Shown here: positions 1-11,957 of the stretch, one piece after another
How positions within the stretch are numbered: position 1 is the first letter of the stretch
How the letters are laid out: each line of letters opens with the position of its first letter
Source of the DNA: Diphasiastrum complanatum
Taxonomy: Eukaryota > Streptophyta > Lycopodiopsida > Lycopodiales > Lycopodiaceae
Length of the DNA: 64,000 nucleotides
NCBI GenBank assembly: GCA_029204225.1
Contig: CM055106.1
Location: forward strand, 47,939,337 to 48,003,336
Reading direction: 5' to 3'
Program-made: the position numbers and the translations under genes
The notes under the pieces: model-generated
The model's database searches: none
Seen by the model: the letters and a program-made list of their open reading frames with translations, nothing else
Told to the model about the DNA's origin: nothing

Positions 1-2813
1 GAAATTGAAGATCCATAGATTTTGAACTATGGAATTTTGTATTATGTAATACAATTTTTTGTATACGTCATTTTTGAAAATATATGGACCACTTTTTCTA
101 TGAGGCTCTTTCATTTCTATGAGGCTCTTTCATTTCTATGATCTCCATTTCCATGGTGCAAAACACAATGTAATTGCAACTGGATAATATGAGTTTTCGA
201 TAACAAAATTCATTGTCTCCTGTAGGAAATGCATTATCTCCGTTGGGGAGACCTTCAGTCACTTGAACTCCAGTGACCACTACAATCAGATATCGAATCG
301 ACGCTTGCCCTTGTTGAAGTCTCGTATATATTAGTTGTATTTTTTGTCTTGTCCTTGTCTTGGCATATTTGGATATGTTCAGATGATGATCTAATCAAAG
401 GTTTGTTGCAACAAATCTAAGTGAACTAACATCGCAGGGCTGCCTATTTATTCTGGCAATCAATAGAATATTCAAAGATGGTTCCTCATCCAAGCATTTC
501 TGTGCTAGTGGCCCTATGATGATTGATTACCTCGATAATCTATCATGTAGGGTATTGTTATAGAATATTCATTCATATGAGTAAATGTGACTAGTAAATA
601 TTCTCTCTCATTGAGATTTCAATTCCTTCTTTACACCATATTGTAATGGCTTAAGTTATTCAGTTCTAAGCCTAAGTCTAGAACATTGTAACTTAAGTTA
701 TCTAAGTTAGTTCAATTTGAATTATTTTAAGTTGTTCATGGTCCATTGGGGGTTTGTCCCATGGAACCTTTGTAATTAAGTTCATAAAAAAGATAGTCAT
801 GAGGACCATTGGGGGTTTGTCCCATAATACCCTTTGTTCGTAAGTGACCACCACTCAAGGTATATAGGAGTGAGCTAAGTCCATTTTGTCAGGAACCTCT
901 TTTGAGCTTAATAGACTATCTCTTTTCTTCAAGAGTGTCTCCCCCTTGTGTGTTGCTTTTGCTCTCACATTGTATTGTTCATACTTAGCTACACCAAGTT
1001 AAGATTAGGTTTTCTTTCATGTACTCCACATCTTGGCTGGGATAAGCCACAGCTTGTGGCTAGGATTAATTTAGATTTAGGGTTTGCCTCCCTCTAGAAG
1101 GGTAAGTCTTAGTAGACTAACTTAAGTTACAATGTTCTAGACTTAGGCTTAAAACTAAATAACCTTAAGCCGTTACAATATGGTGTAAAGGCCTAAACTT
1201 GACTAATCCAGTTCTAGGCTTAAGTCTATATCCCACTTGAATATTCCTTGGAATATCATCCTATAACATTCACAATAGCATTGGGGCAATTCCATGTTGT
1301 ACCAATCCCTATGAATGCAATAGCTCTTGCACAAATCCATGTGTATTTAAGAGCACTTACGTTATCAACTCTTGTTATGCTAAATATTACTCAACACATT
1401 ATTAGGTTTCAATGGAATGAAGGCAAAAAACAATCCTATATGTTAAAGCATTATTCTATGAAGCATGAGCAATTGCTAGAATTGGTTTAATTCTACTATT
1501 TTTGAATGTGAGCAATTGTGCTTCTTACAAGATTACTATTCACAAGCTACAAATCTACAATGTCCTACTTACATGACAAAAACTCTTGCTCACATTCACA
1601 ATTCACGTCATTCAACATTAGAACACTTCAAGAACTCAACACACGGCTTGAGCAACAAAATTGTACATAGAAATGATAAGTACTCCAAGGATTCTCAATA
1701 ATGATAATAATTTCCTACAAAACTCCATGCACAAGATGTGCGCTCACTCGGTCAATTCTGCTATTCACTACACTGATCACCAGCACATGGAATCGGCTAT
1801 CCTTCTCTGGATTGCCCGATCCCAATCGACTGTCTAATCTCTAACACATCCACCATCTGCCCACTATCAACTATCCGCTCTCTCCCACCATCGATATCTC
1901 TTCTTTTCTATGTCTCTCTTCTTATGCACCATCGAGCTTCTTGGCTATCACTTTCTACAACCGAATATTGTTGAACTCCCCACTACTGAGTCACATCCAA
2001 CTAACTTTTATGTAACTAACTAGTCTTTTCTCAACTCATGGTCTTACACAACAAGATGCCATGGTTGGATTCATAATTACAAGTCTAGTTGCTCTAGTTC
2101 TTGGATTTACCGATAGCAAAAAGTATACCTTTGGCTTGGTGAGAATCTACCAACATTGCCCCCTTCCAAGCTTGTTCCCTCTACAACTTCAACTTGACTT
2201 CATCGACCAGGCTCTTCGGTTGCTGATCTGGTTCTCCATCTCTTGTAAGTTTGTTCCATTATTCAGCTGCTGACCTTTGGTTAATCCTTTAGTGGGAGCC
2301 CAAGTCTATTGTCATGCACTCCTTGTTCCAAATATCAATGAAATTTTTTTCTCTCAGGATTATACATAAAAACAAATCGTTAGTCAATTGAGCGAATGGA
2401 TTGCAGTTCAATGTTGGTCATCAAAAGTATGGATTACTGGATTCGGTTAAAGATGAATAAGGTAGAGAAGGAAAAAGAGGGGTCAATTTGGTAGGGTATA
2501 ATCAGGTAGTAGCCTCGGATGGTCCTCCCATGCCATGTCCATCTTGGTCTTCCTTCTTTTTCGGTTGAGATAACCCTGCTTGTACTTTGCAAGTAGTGCC
2601 CAAAGCTGGTTCACCTGTTCTAGGACTCTTTGCAAGTCTTGCTACATTTTTTGAACTTGATTCTAGGATACAACAACTTCTTTTCTCGGTGCTCTTGATA
2701 AACCTTGGTATTGGCCTTGTGGGCTTCATGCCTCTAGATCAATTCCATGTATCTATGTATCCATATGGCCTCTCCAGGTGGTGGCACTACAGCAATGTCT
2801 TCTGGTTTAACTT
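1..2813. other. Non-coding region before the first copia remnant
   Basis: I see no gene here. Open frames are short, AT-rich and without recognisable motifs. It contains the inverted repeat at 629-1190, annotated separately. Between its arms a 20-bp direct repeat (core CCATTGGGGGTTTGTCCCAT) occurs at 743-762 and 806-825, and a TATA-like GGTATATAGGAG lies near 859. That combination could be a decayed LTR, but no paired copy is present in the window. Confidence 0.5.
629..1190. repeat. Inverted repeat with ~72-bp arms
   Basis: The left arm (629-700, starting CTTTACACCATATTGTAA) is the reverse complement of the right arm (about 1120-1190, ending TTACAATATGGTGTAAAG) with a few substitutions and small indels. 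About 420 bp separate the arms. Long arms around a short non-coding centre suggest a fold-back or MITE-type DNA element. I could not find a convincing target-site duplication at the outer edges, so the class is open. Confidence 0.65.
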
Positions 2814-4315
2814 GTGCTAGCTCATCTATTGTGCACTGATGTATGTGCTACATCACAGTCCAATGTTCAAGACATAGTTCTTAACTCAGGAGCTACGTCG
2901 CACTTTGTGATGACAAGGCAGATGATCACCGACTTTCAACAAATCGACTCCTCCAGATACATCATTCTAGGAGATAGACCGCGACACAAGGTGAGCGGCA
3001 CTGGTGCACTTTGGCTCAGCACCAATGGCAAAGATAGAAGGCTAGACGACATCTTGTATGTGTTGACACAACAGAAAGATCTGTTATCAGTTGCAAGGAT
3101 AGCAAACATAGACATGTGTGTGACATTCACAGATCAGACATGCAATGTGATTGATGCCAGCAACAGTACACTCATCGCGCAAGACAGACGAAGAGAAAAC
3201 ATGTATCACTTGAAGGTACACCTACCGAGAGAGAAGGTTCATCAAGTCCGTGAGACTATGGATGTTTTGTGGCATAGGAGACTATGCCACATGAACCCAA
3301 TGGCACTATACAAAGCAAGCTAGAATAATGCATTCATAGGAGTGAGCATCAAAGATGCAAACCTGACAGCCTGTGATGCGTGCAACAAAGGGAAGATGTC
3401 ATGTATACCTTTCACGAAGGATTCCTTCAGAGTGATGGAACTTCTGGAGCTGATATACTTAGACTTCTGCAGACCCCTTGATGTACTCTTCTTTGTAGGA
3501 GGATCAAAATACTACATCACCCTTAATGATGATTACAATAAGTCTGCCGTCATTTACTTCATCCACAACAAATCTGAAGCTCTTGACAAGTTTACAGAAT
3601 ATGTGAACTGGGTTAAGAAGTGGATGAAGAAGAAAGTCAAGTAGATCAAAACTGACAGAGGTGGAGAATGTCTCCAACCGATTTACCAACTTTTGTAAAA
3701 GTCGAGGCATTCTTCATAAGAAGACAGTAGCCTACACACCACAACATAATGGTGTAGCAGAGGGGAAAAACAGAACTCTCATGGAAGCTGCAAGATCCAT
3801 GATGGCCTACTCCAAGGCATCAAGGTCACTATGGGCTGAGGCAGTAGCTACAGCCGCCTACTAGCAGAATAGGACAGGCAAATAGAGCGTTGCTCACACT
3901 ACTCCACATGAATCTGGGTCATGTTCGAATCTTCAGATGTGTAGCATATGCACACATACCAGATAAGAAGAGAAAGAAGCTGGATGAAAAGGTGGAGCAA
4001 GGATTCTTGGTTGACTATGGTATGCATTCTGCATACTATATAATATACATGTCTCAAACCAATGAAGTGAAGACTGTCAGAGACGTCAGATTCGACGAGA
4101 TAAGAACAATGGTTGAGGAAGATCCAATTAGCTACAAAGTTCTTAGCAGACAGTACTATGACCTTCCCACATCGACAGAGGGAGCGGACCTTGAGCATCC
4201 AGATGAAAATGTTCGAATTCCAGATAGACAGAGTGACAGTTCAGACAATGAACAAACTGATATATTGAGAATACCCAGAATATCTGCGACACATCGAAGC
4301 TCTATAGCTACCTGA
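2814..4315 (+). pseudogene. copia-1 protease, GAG-pre-integrase and integrase fragments
   Basis: The protease motif reads LNSGATSHF, where the catalytic Asp of the usual DSGA motif is Asn. Downstream is the zinc-binding region of integrase: His residues in WHRRLCHM, then CDACNKGK after a stop at about 3323. The integrase core follows, with LDF around the first acidic position, a DRGGE motif near 3655 after another stop, and GVAEGKNRTLMEAARSM. The C-terminal FRCVAYAHIP block starts near 3930. At least four in-frame stops break it. In life this polyprotein would mature itself and integrate the element; here it cannot. Confidence 0.85.
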
Positions 4316-4499
4316 TAGGACAAAGACAAAGCAGTTGCTGAGTCTGTATTATCTCCAAGGAGATCTACGAGACAAAGAAGAGCACTAGTCAGATTTGTGC
4401 CTGGACAGCTCATCTTCTACTCAAGAAGAGTTCTGCAGATTCGGTGGTGAACCACAAACTTACAAAGATGCAATTGACAGTCCAGATAAGGACTAGTGG

Positions 4500-5320
4500 A
4501 TCAAGGCCATGGAAGACAAGATGAGCTCCATGAAGCAAAATGAAGTGTGGACTCTCGAACCATTACCAGCTAACAGAAAGACTGTCAAGTGTAAGTGGGC
4601 CTACAAGCACAAGTATGGACCGGACGGTAATGTACTAAGATACAAAGCCATGCTAGTTACAAAAGGCTTCTCATAGAAGTATGGCATTGACTATATAGAG
4701 ACATTTTCTCCTGTTGTGAAGCACACATCTCTACGCATATTGTTTGCATATGCATCTGCCTGAAGATCCACATCATAGATGAGAAGACAACATTTCTACA
4801 TGGCGAGCTCAATGAGGTAGTCTACATGGACCAGCCACTAGGTTTCACCTGCAAATCACTTCTTGACTATGCTTGTAGAATGCACAGAAGCATCTATGGA
4901 CTGAAATAGTCCGCCAGGTAGTGGCACAAGAAGAAGGATCACGTAGTTAGATCCTTGGGCTTTCACCCCTGGATGACTACAATATCTATGTGAAAGTCAT
5001 AAACAGAGAGATCATCATAGTCGGTGTCTATGTAGATGACACGTTGATTCTGTCACGTAGCGACAACTTGATTGGACAGGTGAAGGTAAATATTTCAAAG
5101 CACTTTGAAATATCGGACCTAGGAGAAACAAAGTGCTACCTAGGTTTACAGATCGACAGAGATCTTCAGGCTGGGAGATTGTATCTACACCAATCAAGAT
5201 ACATTCAGAAGATCATTGATGATTTCGACATGACAGATTGCAAGGGAGTAAGTACTCCAATGCTTCCTGGCACAATGCTGACAAACAAAGACTATCACAG
5301 AGATGATGCAGAATGACAAG
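4500..5320 (+). pseudogene. copia-1 reverse transcriptase fragment
   Basis: The RT N-terminal block reads MKQNEVWTLEPLPANRK, then a CKWAYKHK-like block, then ETFSPVVKHTSLR. The catalytic box is GVYVDDTLILS (YVDD at about 5029-5040), followed by the conserved DLGETKCYLGLQI. The first half is split by stops, for example just after KGFS near 4674 and again around 4760-4920. From 4990 to 5316 the frame is open. Belongs to the copia type of RVT_2 domain. Confidence 0.85.
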
Positions 5321-5369
5321 CAATGGAGCATAAGCCTTACAAAAGGCTTATTGGTTCTTTGATATACTT

Positions 5370-5591
5370 GGAAGACAACATGAGGCCAAACATTGCTTAT
5401 GTACTATTCTGATTAAGCCAATTCAACATAAATCCAGAACCAATTCACTGGAAGATTGCCAAGAAGATCCTGCAATACTTGGAAGACAACACGAGGCCAG
5501 ACATTGCTTATGTACTGTTCGGATTAAGCCAATTCAACATAAATCCAGGACCAATTCATTGGAAGATTTCCAAGAGGATCTTGCAATACTA
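5370..5591 (+). repeat. 111-bp in-frame tandem duplication in copia-1
   Basis: Copy one (5370-5480) and copy two (5481-5591) are the same 37 codons with several substitutions. Each encodes the RT-RNase H connection block with cores RPxIAYVLF and LSQFNINP. The first copy has a stop after YVLF where the second has Gly. The 111-bp period keeps the frame. The mutations separating the copies mean the duplication is not brand new. Confidence 0.9.
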
Positions 5592-6050
5592 GTAGAACAC
5601 AAAGGACTATGGCCTATGCTATTGTTGAGATGCATGATTCAAGATTGAATCCTACAATGATGCACGTTGGGCGTCTCTAAAAGATGATAGTAAAAGCGTC
5701 TCAGGAGGATGCACCATAGCAGCCGATGCAGTTGTTATCTGGATCAACAGAAGGCAGACAATAACTGCCTAATCATCATGTGAGGCAGAATATGTTGTTG
5801 TAGCTAAGATGGCTAACGAGCTGACAGGGCTCAAACAGTTCCTAGGGGGGCTAGGACAAAACACCAATGAACCGTTGATCCTGCATATGAACAACACATC
5901 TGCTATTCATCTGACAAAAGACCCAGTGTTTTATTCTAGAACGAAGCATATTGCCATCAAGTATCACTTGATCAGGGATCTGGTTGAGAAGGACGAGAGT
6001 TGAAGACCACCTTCATATCGACAAAGCTCCCCTTTGAGAGGGAGCTGAAG
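5592..6050 (+). pseudogene. copia-1 RNase H fragment
   Basis: Recognisable RNase H blocks: SYNDARWASL near 5650, a VSGGCTIAADAVVIW-like block, SSCEAEYVV near 5775 after a stop, and HLTKDPVFYSRTKHIAIKYH near 5908. The C-terminal part after LVEKDES is shifted and stopped. There is no credible 3' LTR immediately after it. Confidence 0.8.
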
Positions 6051-6742
6051 AAACCTTGAGTTTCTACTTTTTCAAAGCTTTAGTATTATTTTTTTCTTTC
6101 TGTCTCTCCTTACAATTTTTTGGGCTAGGCCAACATGAGGATGACACCGACGAATCAGGCATCCAAAAGCCAAGTCCAAGACGAGTTATCGGGCATGGAC
6201 GAACTATCGGACCTCAGCTACTCGGGCGTGAAGTTTTCAAACTATCACGATCCATCGCCGCCATGCAACATTAACCAAGACATAGTTAAATAGATGTTTA
6301 GCTTAAACTTAGCTAATCAAAATTTTGTAATCTCACCTGACAGTATATGTGTTGGATCAGCGTGAGAGAGGATATAGAATTGGTTAGTCAGAAAGACGAC
6401 ATATAGTGTCATGCAGCAGCAGACATAGAAGAAGATATAGATAATTAGCAGTAGCGAATTCACTCATGATAGAGAATATCTCTCTTGCGCCGACATGCTG
6501 ATTTGGAAAACAGACAGCGCTAAAAAAAAATTGTCCATGTATACACAACTTTTGATAATAATAGACGAGTTACTTCTGCTCAATGTGCAATCTCTGAATG
6601 CTGTGATGCTTATTCAGTTTATCAGTAGATATATTTCCATTGTCATTAGACATTATTTGTTGTTCATTAATTCATTGTCAGATTAGCAGTAGCTATCTGC
6701 TGTTCGAAGGATGACTGATCGCGGTTTGAAGCAGTAGCTTTG
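6051..6742. other. Unassigned sequence between copia-1 and a minus-strand LTR
   Basis: No gene is seen. A stretch near 6300-6345 (TTAGCTAATCAAAATTTTGT) is reminiscent of the LTR downstream part of copia-2 near 17.1 kb, so this may be a decayed copia-1 LTR. I could not define ends. Confidence 0.3.
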
Positions 6743-7358
6743 TGTGAAAAATGCAAAAATTATGCTTGGTCAAGGCCAAATCTATGTATAGAGGATGATT
6801 ACACATGTGTGGAGCTTGTTCCCACGTGTGAAGTATAATCATATAGGTTGTACATATGATTTAAATCAAGTTCTAGTGGCTAAAAAGGCCAAAATCATAT
6901 TTTTTTAATCATATGCCACATGGCATCATTCTAGAGATTGCATGAGCCACATCATGAGATTAGGTGTAAAATTCCATGTGTAGAGATCTGCTCACACGTG
7001 TGGAAAAGGCTGAAGTAGGCGAGTTTGTACTTCTAGAAGATTTTTTACTAGTTTTCTATATAGTAGAAAAATGGACCAAAAGTGCCCAAAATAGAAATTT
7101 TGATCCAAGTGTCAATTTTGCATGATGAATCATCTAGTGACAATGCATCCTCACACGTGTGAGATCAGACGCATGATCAGTACCTTGAGCTTTAAGAAAT
7201 GTATTTATAAGGCCACATTTGGCCATAATCATCAAGCAACACCAATCTTGGAAGCAAAGTATTGTCAATCTCTCCATTTGTCTTCATTTGTTTTGAATGT
7301 TTTGAGTTCCTATCTTGTACTTACCAATTATGTAGAAAACTAGTTGACATTTTTCACA
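6743..7358 (-). mobile_element. copia-3 3' LTR (minus strand), 616 bp
   Basis: The ends form a perfect 11-bp inverted repeat: TGTGAAAAATG at 6743-6753 and CATTTTTCACA at 7348-7358. On the minus strand the LTR is preceded by a short purine run (AATAAGGAG), as expected of a polypurine tract, and by the RNase H remnant at 7455-7835. It carries several G-box palindromes (CACACGTGTG at 6993 and 7152, CCCACGTGTG at 6821). Its terminal sequence resembles the LTR at 25,952-26,604, so both probably belong to one family. Confidence 0.75.
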
Positions 7359-7429
7359 CTCCTTATTCAACTAGTTTTAGTGTAGATTTAAAACATAAAA
7401 AGATGTGATCTATGGTTGATGAACAAGTT

Positions 7430-8760
7430 TGTTACCAATTATTTGATGAAGATATCAGCCACTCATTCCCTTGAAGAAACATGTTGAAGCTCCACCTCCT
7501 TTTTCAAAGGCTTGATTCCTCACAAAGTGAATTGAAACCTCAATGTGCTTGCTCCTTGCATGAAAAAATGGGTTGTTAGACAAACTTTGAGCTGAAAGGT
7601 TTTCACAAAATATGATTGGAGTCTTTTTAGAATCAATCAAGTGAAGATCCAATGGCATCATTTTGATCCAATGCATTTCTTTGGTGCATGTAGTCAATGC
7701 TTTGTACTCGGTCTCAGTTGAAGATAATGAGATAGTTGGTTGCTTCTTTGACATCCATGAGATAGCTCCATACCTTATGAAAATAGCATATAAACTTATG
7801 GATTTCATATCCACTTGATCACCTGCAAAGTACAAATCTGAAAATCCATAAAGGTTATGTGTAAATCCACAATGCCAAAATTTCTAGATCCCGAGATGTA
7901 TCTTAATACTCTTTTTTCTATCTTCTAATGAGACTCACTAGTATCATGCATGAATTGACTTAATATACCAACACAATAGCTTAGATATGGTCTTGTGATT
8001 GTTAGATATATTTTCCACCAACCTTGCTTTGCACTTGTTGATAGATCTATCTTGGTTTGCCTTTATCTTGAAGATCCATTTGCATCCAACCTACCTTCTT
8101 GTCTTGTGGAAGCATCACCAAACTCCAAGCGTTGATCTTCATAAGAGCTTGATAATCAAGATTCATTGCTTGGACCTACTCTTTCTTTTTTCCACTTCCT
8201 CCACACAAGTAGGCTCATCAAAAGAAGTTAGGAAAGCAAAATTGGTACCCTCAACAATTTGCTTATCCTTCTCATCATATGTGAACCATGACGGTTTTTG
8301 CCTTGACGTTCTCCTTGGGTTTTGCCTCTCCATCACCATCATTCAACGAACTATCAACATCATCAAGAATGTTAGATCCATCCACAACACCACCATCAAC
8401 AACAACCTTTGGAACCTTTCATAAAAAATGACGTCCCTACTTATGACCACTTTCTTTGTTGAAGGAATGTAAACTTTGTACGCTTTGCTTACCTCACTAC
8501 ATCCAACAAAAATGGACTTCTTTGAAGAAGGATCCTCTTTAGTACTATCATCAAGTGCAATGTTGACATAGTAAGTAGATCCAAATATTTTAAATTACTT
8601 GACACTCGGCCTCCTCCAAAAAGAGCTTCAGAAGGTGTCTTACCATTCGATAGTGCACTCGGCCACCTATTTCAAAGATAGCTTGCACATGTCAAGGCTT
8701 CACCCCAAACGGATTTAGGAAGATTGGCACTTAACCTCATAGCTTTGGGGTGAAAATTTG
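7430..8760 (-). pseudogene. copia-3 pol remnant (integrase, RT, RNase H)
   Basis: Read on the minus strand, 7835-7455 gives an RNase H block: ISWMSKKQPTISLSSTETEY, then NNPFFHARSKHIEVSIHFVR. Above it (about 7990-7870) is the SQFMHD/KRVLRYI connection block. At about 8530-8430 is an integrase C-terminal block (KAYKVYIPSTKKVVISRDV). The order is right for a minus-strand copia, but most of the RT is missing and frames are broken. Its 3' LTR is at 6743-7358. Confidence 0.8.
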
Positions 8761-9407
8761 TCAATTAGTTGGTTTATTTGCATTTTTGGAGGCCAAAATG
8801 AGATGTCATCTTAGATATAGTTTCATATTTGTCAATAAGGCCTAGATAATGTTTGTACTATTTTTGGCAAGTAGATAAGTAGATGAGGTCGGATTTGGAT
8901 CCATTATAATTGGCTAATTTAGGTACATTGCATCTAGACTAGTATTTCTAGGTTTTTTATGAAGTATCTAGAAGTTTTCAAATTAGGTCAAGTTTGGGAC
9001 AAGTGGCCAAATGAAATTTTGGAAGCTATAAATAGATGTACGTACGTGGAGAAATATTCTCAAGAGATGTCGGCTTTCTCGAACACTATGTCAATGGATA
9101 TAGCATGTGTGGTTGAGATAATTTTTGAAGCTTAATCTCACCCTAATGGTCTCCTTTAAATTATCACTACAATATTTTGGATGTTTTCCGACCCTATTAC
9201 CAAGGCTTTTATGAAAAAAAATTTGAAAAAAGATTACAAACCTCGGTATACACCACGAAGTATGCCTTGAAGGAGATCCTCGATAATTGCCTCGGTAATC
9301 GAGTCCGTAGCGACCTTGCTTCACCTGTCACGCATTGATTTGTTCCCAAGGGAATAGTGCTTCCCTTGTGAAGCCTAGTTTGCAAATCCTAATCTAACCA
9401 CACCTAT
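8761..9407. other. Unassigned spacer between copia-3 and gypsy-1
   Basis: No gene is supported. A TATA-like CTATAAATAG lies at about 9027 on the + strand. The stretch may contain the lost 5' LTR of copia-3 or the lost 3' LTR of gypsy-1, but no pairing could be shown. Confidence 0.4.
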
Positions 9408-10637
9408 TCAACCACAAGCAAGACTCCATAGAGTTCTCTGCCGGCTATTAACAATCGCCTCGGGTTCAGGTGGTCCACTCACGGACTCACCAGGAAGAAG
9501 TTCCACTAGATCTTCCACAGGGACCAGGGTCTCCCCAACCCCCAACGAGGGTTTCAACTTACTAACGTGGAAAACAGGATGAATTCCAACGTTAGCTAGA
9601 AGTTCTAGTTTGTATGCGACCTTGTTTATCACTTGGATAACCTTAAAAGGACCGCAATACCTAGGTGCCAACTTTGCACACTTAATAGTTTTCAAGCTCC
9701 TAGAGTGACTAGGGACTCTCAAAAACACCCAGTCGTTGACCATGAATACCTTGTGCTTCTGAGATAGATCAGCGAAGTGCCTTGCCCTGTCCTGGGCACT
9801 TCTTATGCTATCTTTAGCCAGTTGTAGCATTTCTTGCATATCCGCGAGGAAATCAGCTGTGGCTTGCACCCATAGGTTTTTCATGCCAACACTAATTGGT
9901 GATCGAGGTTGAAAACCATACATAAGCATGAAAGGGCTGAATCCGGTCGCTGAATGTTTTGCACTGTTATATGCAAATTCCACCAGTGGAAGGTACTGTT
10001 CCCAATCAGACTGTCGATGGCCCACATATGCTCGAAGCATATCCTCCATCGTCTGATTGGTCCTTTCCGTTTGACCGTCTGATTTTGGATGATCTGTAGA
10101 ACTCAAACTTAGAGTTGTTTCCAACTTTTCAAATACTGCTTGCCAAAAATTCCCAGTGAATTTTGGGTCACGGTCACTGACAATATCGCAAGGCAGCCCG
10201 TACAGTCGAAAAAGCTTCTCAACAAATAGTTGAGCTAGTTCTGAAGCTTTAACAGTAGTTTTCGTTGGGATAAATTGAGCAAACTTCGTAAGTCTGTCAA
10301 CAATGACCCAAACCAAATCGTGGTCCTTCCCTGTACGTGGAAGCCCGACCACAAAATCCATAGATATACTTTCTCATTCTCCGGTGGGAATATCTAAAGG
10401 ATGTAATAGGCCACTAGCTTTTAGCCTCTCTGCTTTATTTAACTGGCATTTAGTACATTTAAGTACATAGGCCTCTACTTGACTTTTCATCTTAGGCCAC
10501 CAAAATTGCCTTCGAACTAAGTCAAGTGTTCTTTGTATACCCGGATGTCCTGCGCATGGACTATCATGACACTCATGCAAGATTTGGGCCCTTATAGTGT
10601 CATTCTCCGGTACACACACCTTTCCTTTACGAAACAA
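9408..10637 (-). pseudogene. gypsy-1 integrase
   Basis: The zinc-binding HHCC domain lies at 10,637-10,374 (HECHDSP, GHPGIQRT, then CTKCQLNKAE). After a stop, the catalytic core runs from 10,361 with MDFVVGLPRT, VIVDRLTKFAQFIP, SDRDPKFTGNFW and HPKSDGQTERTNQTMEDMLR, so Asp, Asp and Glu positions of the DDE triad are present. The C-terminal YCGPFKVIQ and HPVFHVSKLKP blocks are intact. It ends in an unrelated tail where a chromodomain would be expected. Confidence 0.9.
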
Positions 10638-10646
10638 AATCTTGTT

Positions 10647-11957
10647 TCAAATTAGGAAATCCATTTCAGTCTTTCCATGATTCGAGAAATCTTGCAAACC
10701 TGAATCGACCCCCGAAAGTACTTGTTGCCGATACTTTTCAAAAAAAGGATCGGACTCATATAGTCCTTGAAGAGACTGAAACAAGTCCGGTTCTATAACA
10801 GTAAAGCACAACTGATCAATAACTGGTAACCGACTCAAAGCATCCGCTAGAGTATTTTGACTTCCTTTACAATAACGTATAGAAAAGTCAAAAATTTGCA
10901 TCAGCTCAGCCCATCTAGCTTGCCTCCCCTTTAAATCTGTAGCATCACAGAAATATCAAAGGGTCTGATGATCCGTCAAAACTTCAAATCTGGCTCCATA
11001 CAAATAATGTCGTCAAATTTTCAAGGAATGAACAATTGCAAACAGTTCCTTCTCATAGGTACAATATCTAGACTGAGCAAGTTTCTTGCTTTCATAAGCC
11101 ACAGGATGTCCATTCTGCATCAAAACAGCTCCAATAGCATAATCACAAGCATCGGTCCTAACCACAAAAGCCTTATTAGTGTCACCAATGATTAGTATTG
11201 GTACCGAAGTGACACTTTTCTTAAGCAACTCAAAACAATTATTCATATCCTCCGTCCACACCACTAGTGGACTCTTAGCCCTCCGTCTTAGCTTCTTATA
11301 GCCTTTCAAGACCTGGGTAAGGGGAAATGCCAATCGAGCAAATTGGGGAATATGCCAACGGAAAAATCCCACAAACCCCAAGAAAGACTTGATTTCCCGA
11401 ACTGTGGTGAGAATAGGCCAATCAATAACCCTCTGGATACAATCAACCTCAATCTCCACCCCCCGTTCGGAAATCTTATGCCCCAAGTAGCACAATTCCT
11501 TAGCAAAAAAGTCACACTTAGACTCCTTGGAAAAGAGCTTTTCCCTTCTTAGAATGTCCGAGACAATCCTAATATGTTCTTTATGTTCCGCCAAAGTCTT
11601 ACTGAACACTAGGATATCATCTAAGAATACCACAATGAATCTTCCCAAATATGGCCTGAACAAATCGTTCATCATTTGTTGGAAAGTTGTCGGTGCATTG
11701 GTCAAACCAAAAGGCAACACCAAAAATTCGTAGTGACCAAAGCGAGTTCGAAACCCGATTTTTGGTATATCTTTTGCCATAATGCGTATCTGATGGTAGT
11801 CCGATTTTAAATCTATCTTGGTAAAGTACCCAACACCACCAAGATAGTCTATTAGATCATCCATCCGTGGCAGTGGATATCTATTCTTAACGGTTACCTT
11901 GTTCAATTTCTTATAGTCCCATCCTTCTTGGCCACTTGAACCACTGGTGATGCCCAA
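10647..11957 (-). pseudogene. gypsy-1 reverse transcriptase and RNase H
   Basis: RT blocks run in order: YPLPRMDDLI, FTKIDLKSDYHQIRI, FGLTNAPTTFQQMM, and the catalytic box VVFLDDILVFS near 11,620, with FLDD instead of the commoner YxDD. RNase H follows with VRTDACDYAIGAVL, YESKKLAQS and YEKELFAIVHSL. A stop near 11,013 splits the RNase H, which continues at 10,901 with the YCKGSQNTLADALSR block. The RT itself is open for over 300 codons. Confidence 0.88.

Larger units (their letters stand above)
2814..6050 (+). mobile_element. Ty1/copia retrotransposon remnant (copia-1), pol only
   Basis: Protein fragments appear in copia order: protease, integrase, reverse transcriptase, RNase H. Frames are broken by many in-frame stops and small shifts, so the element is dead. 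No clear gag, primer site or paired LTR was found. The sequence ends near 6050 with a TKLPFERELKK-like tail typical of the copia pol C-terminus. Style and motifs resemble the second copia at 14-17 kb, but the two are clearly diverged. Confidence 0.85.
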
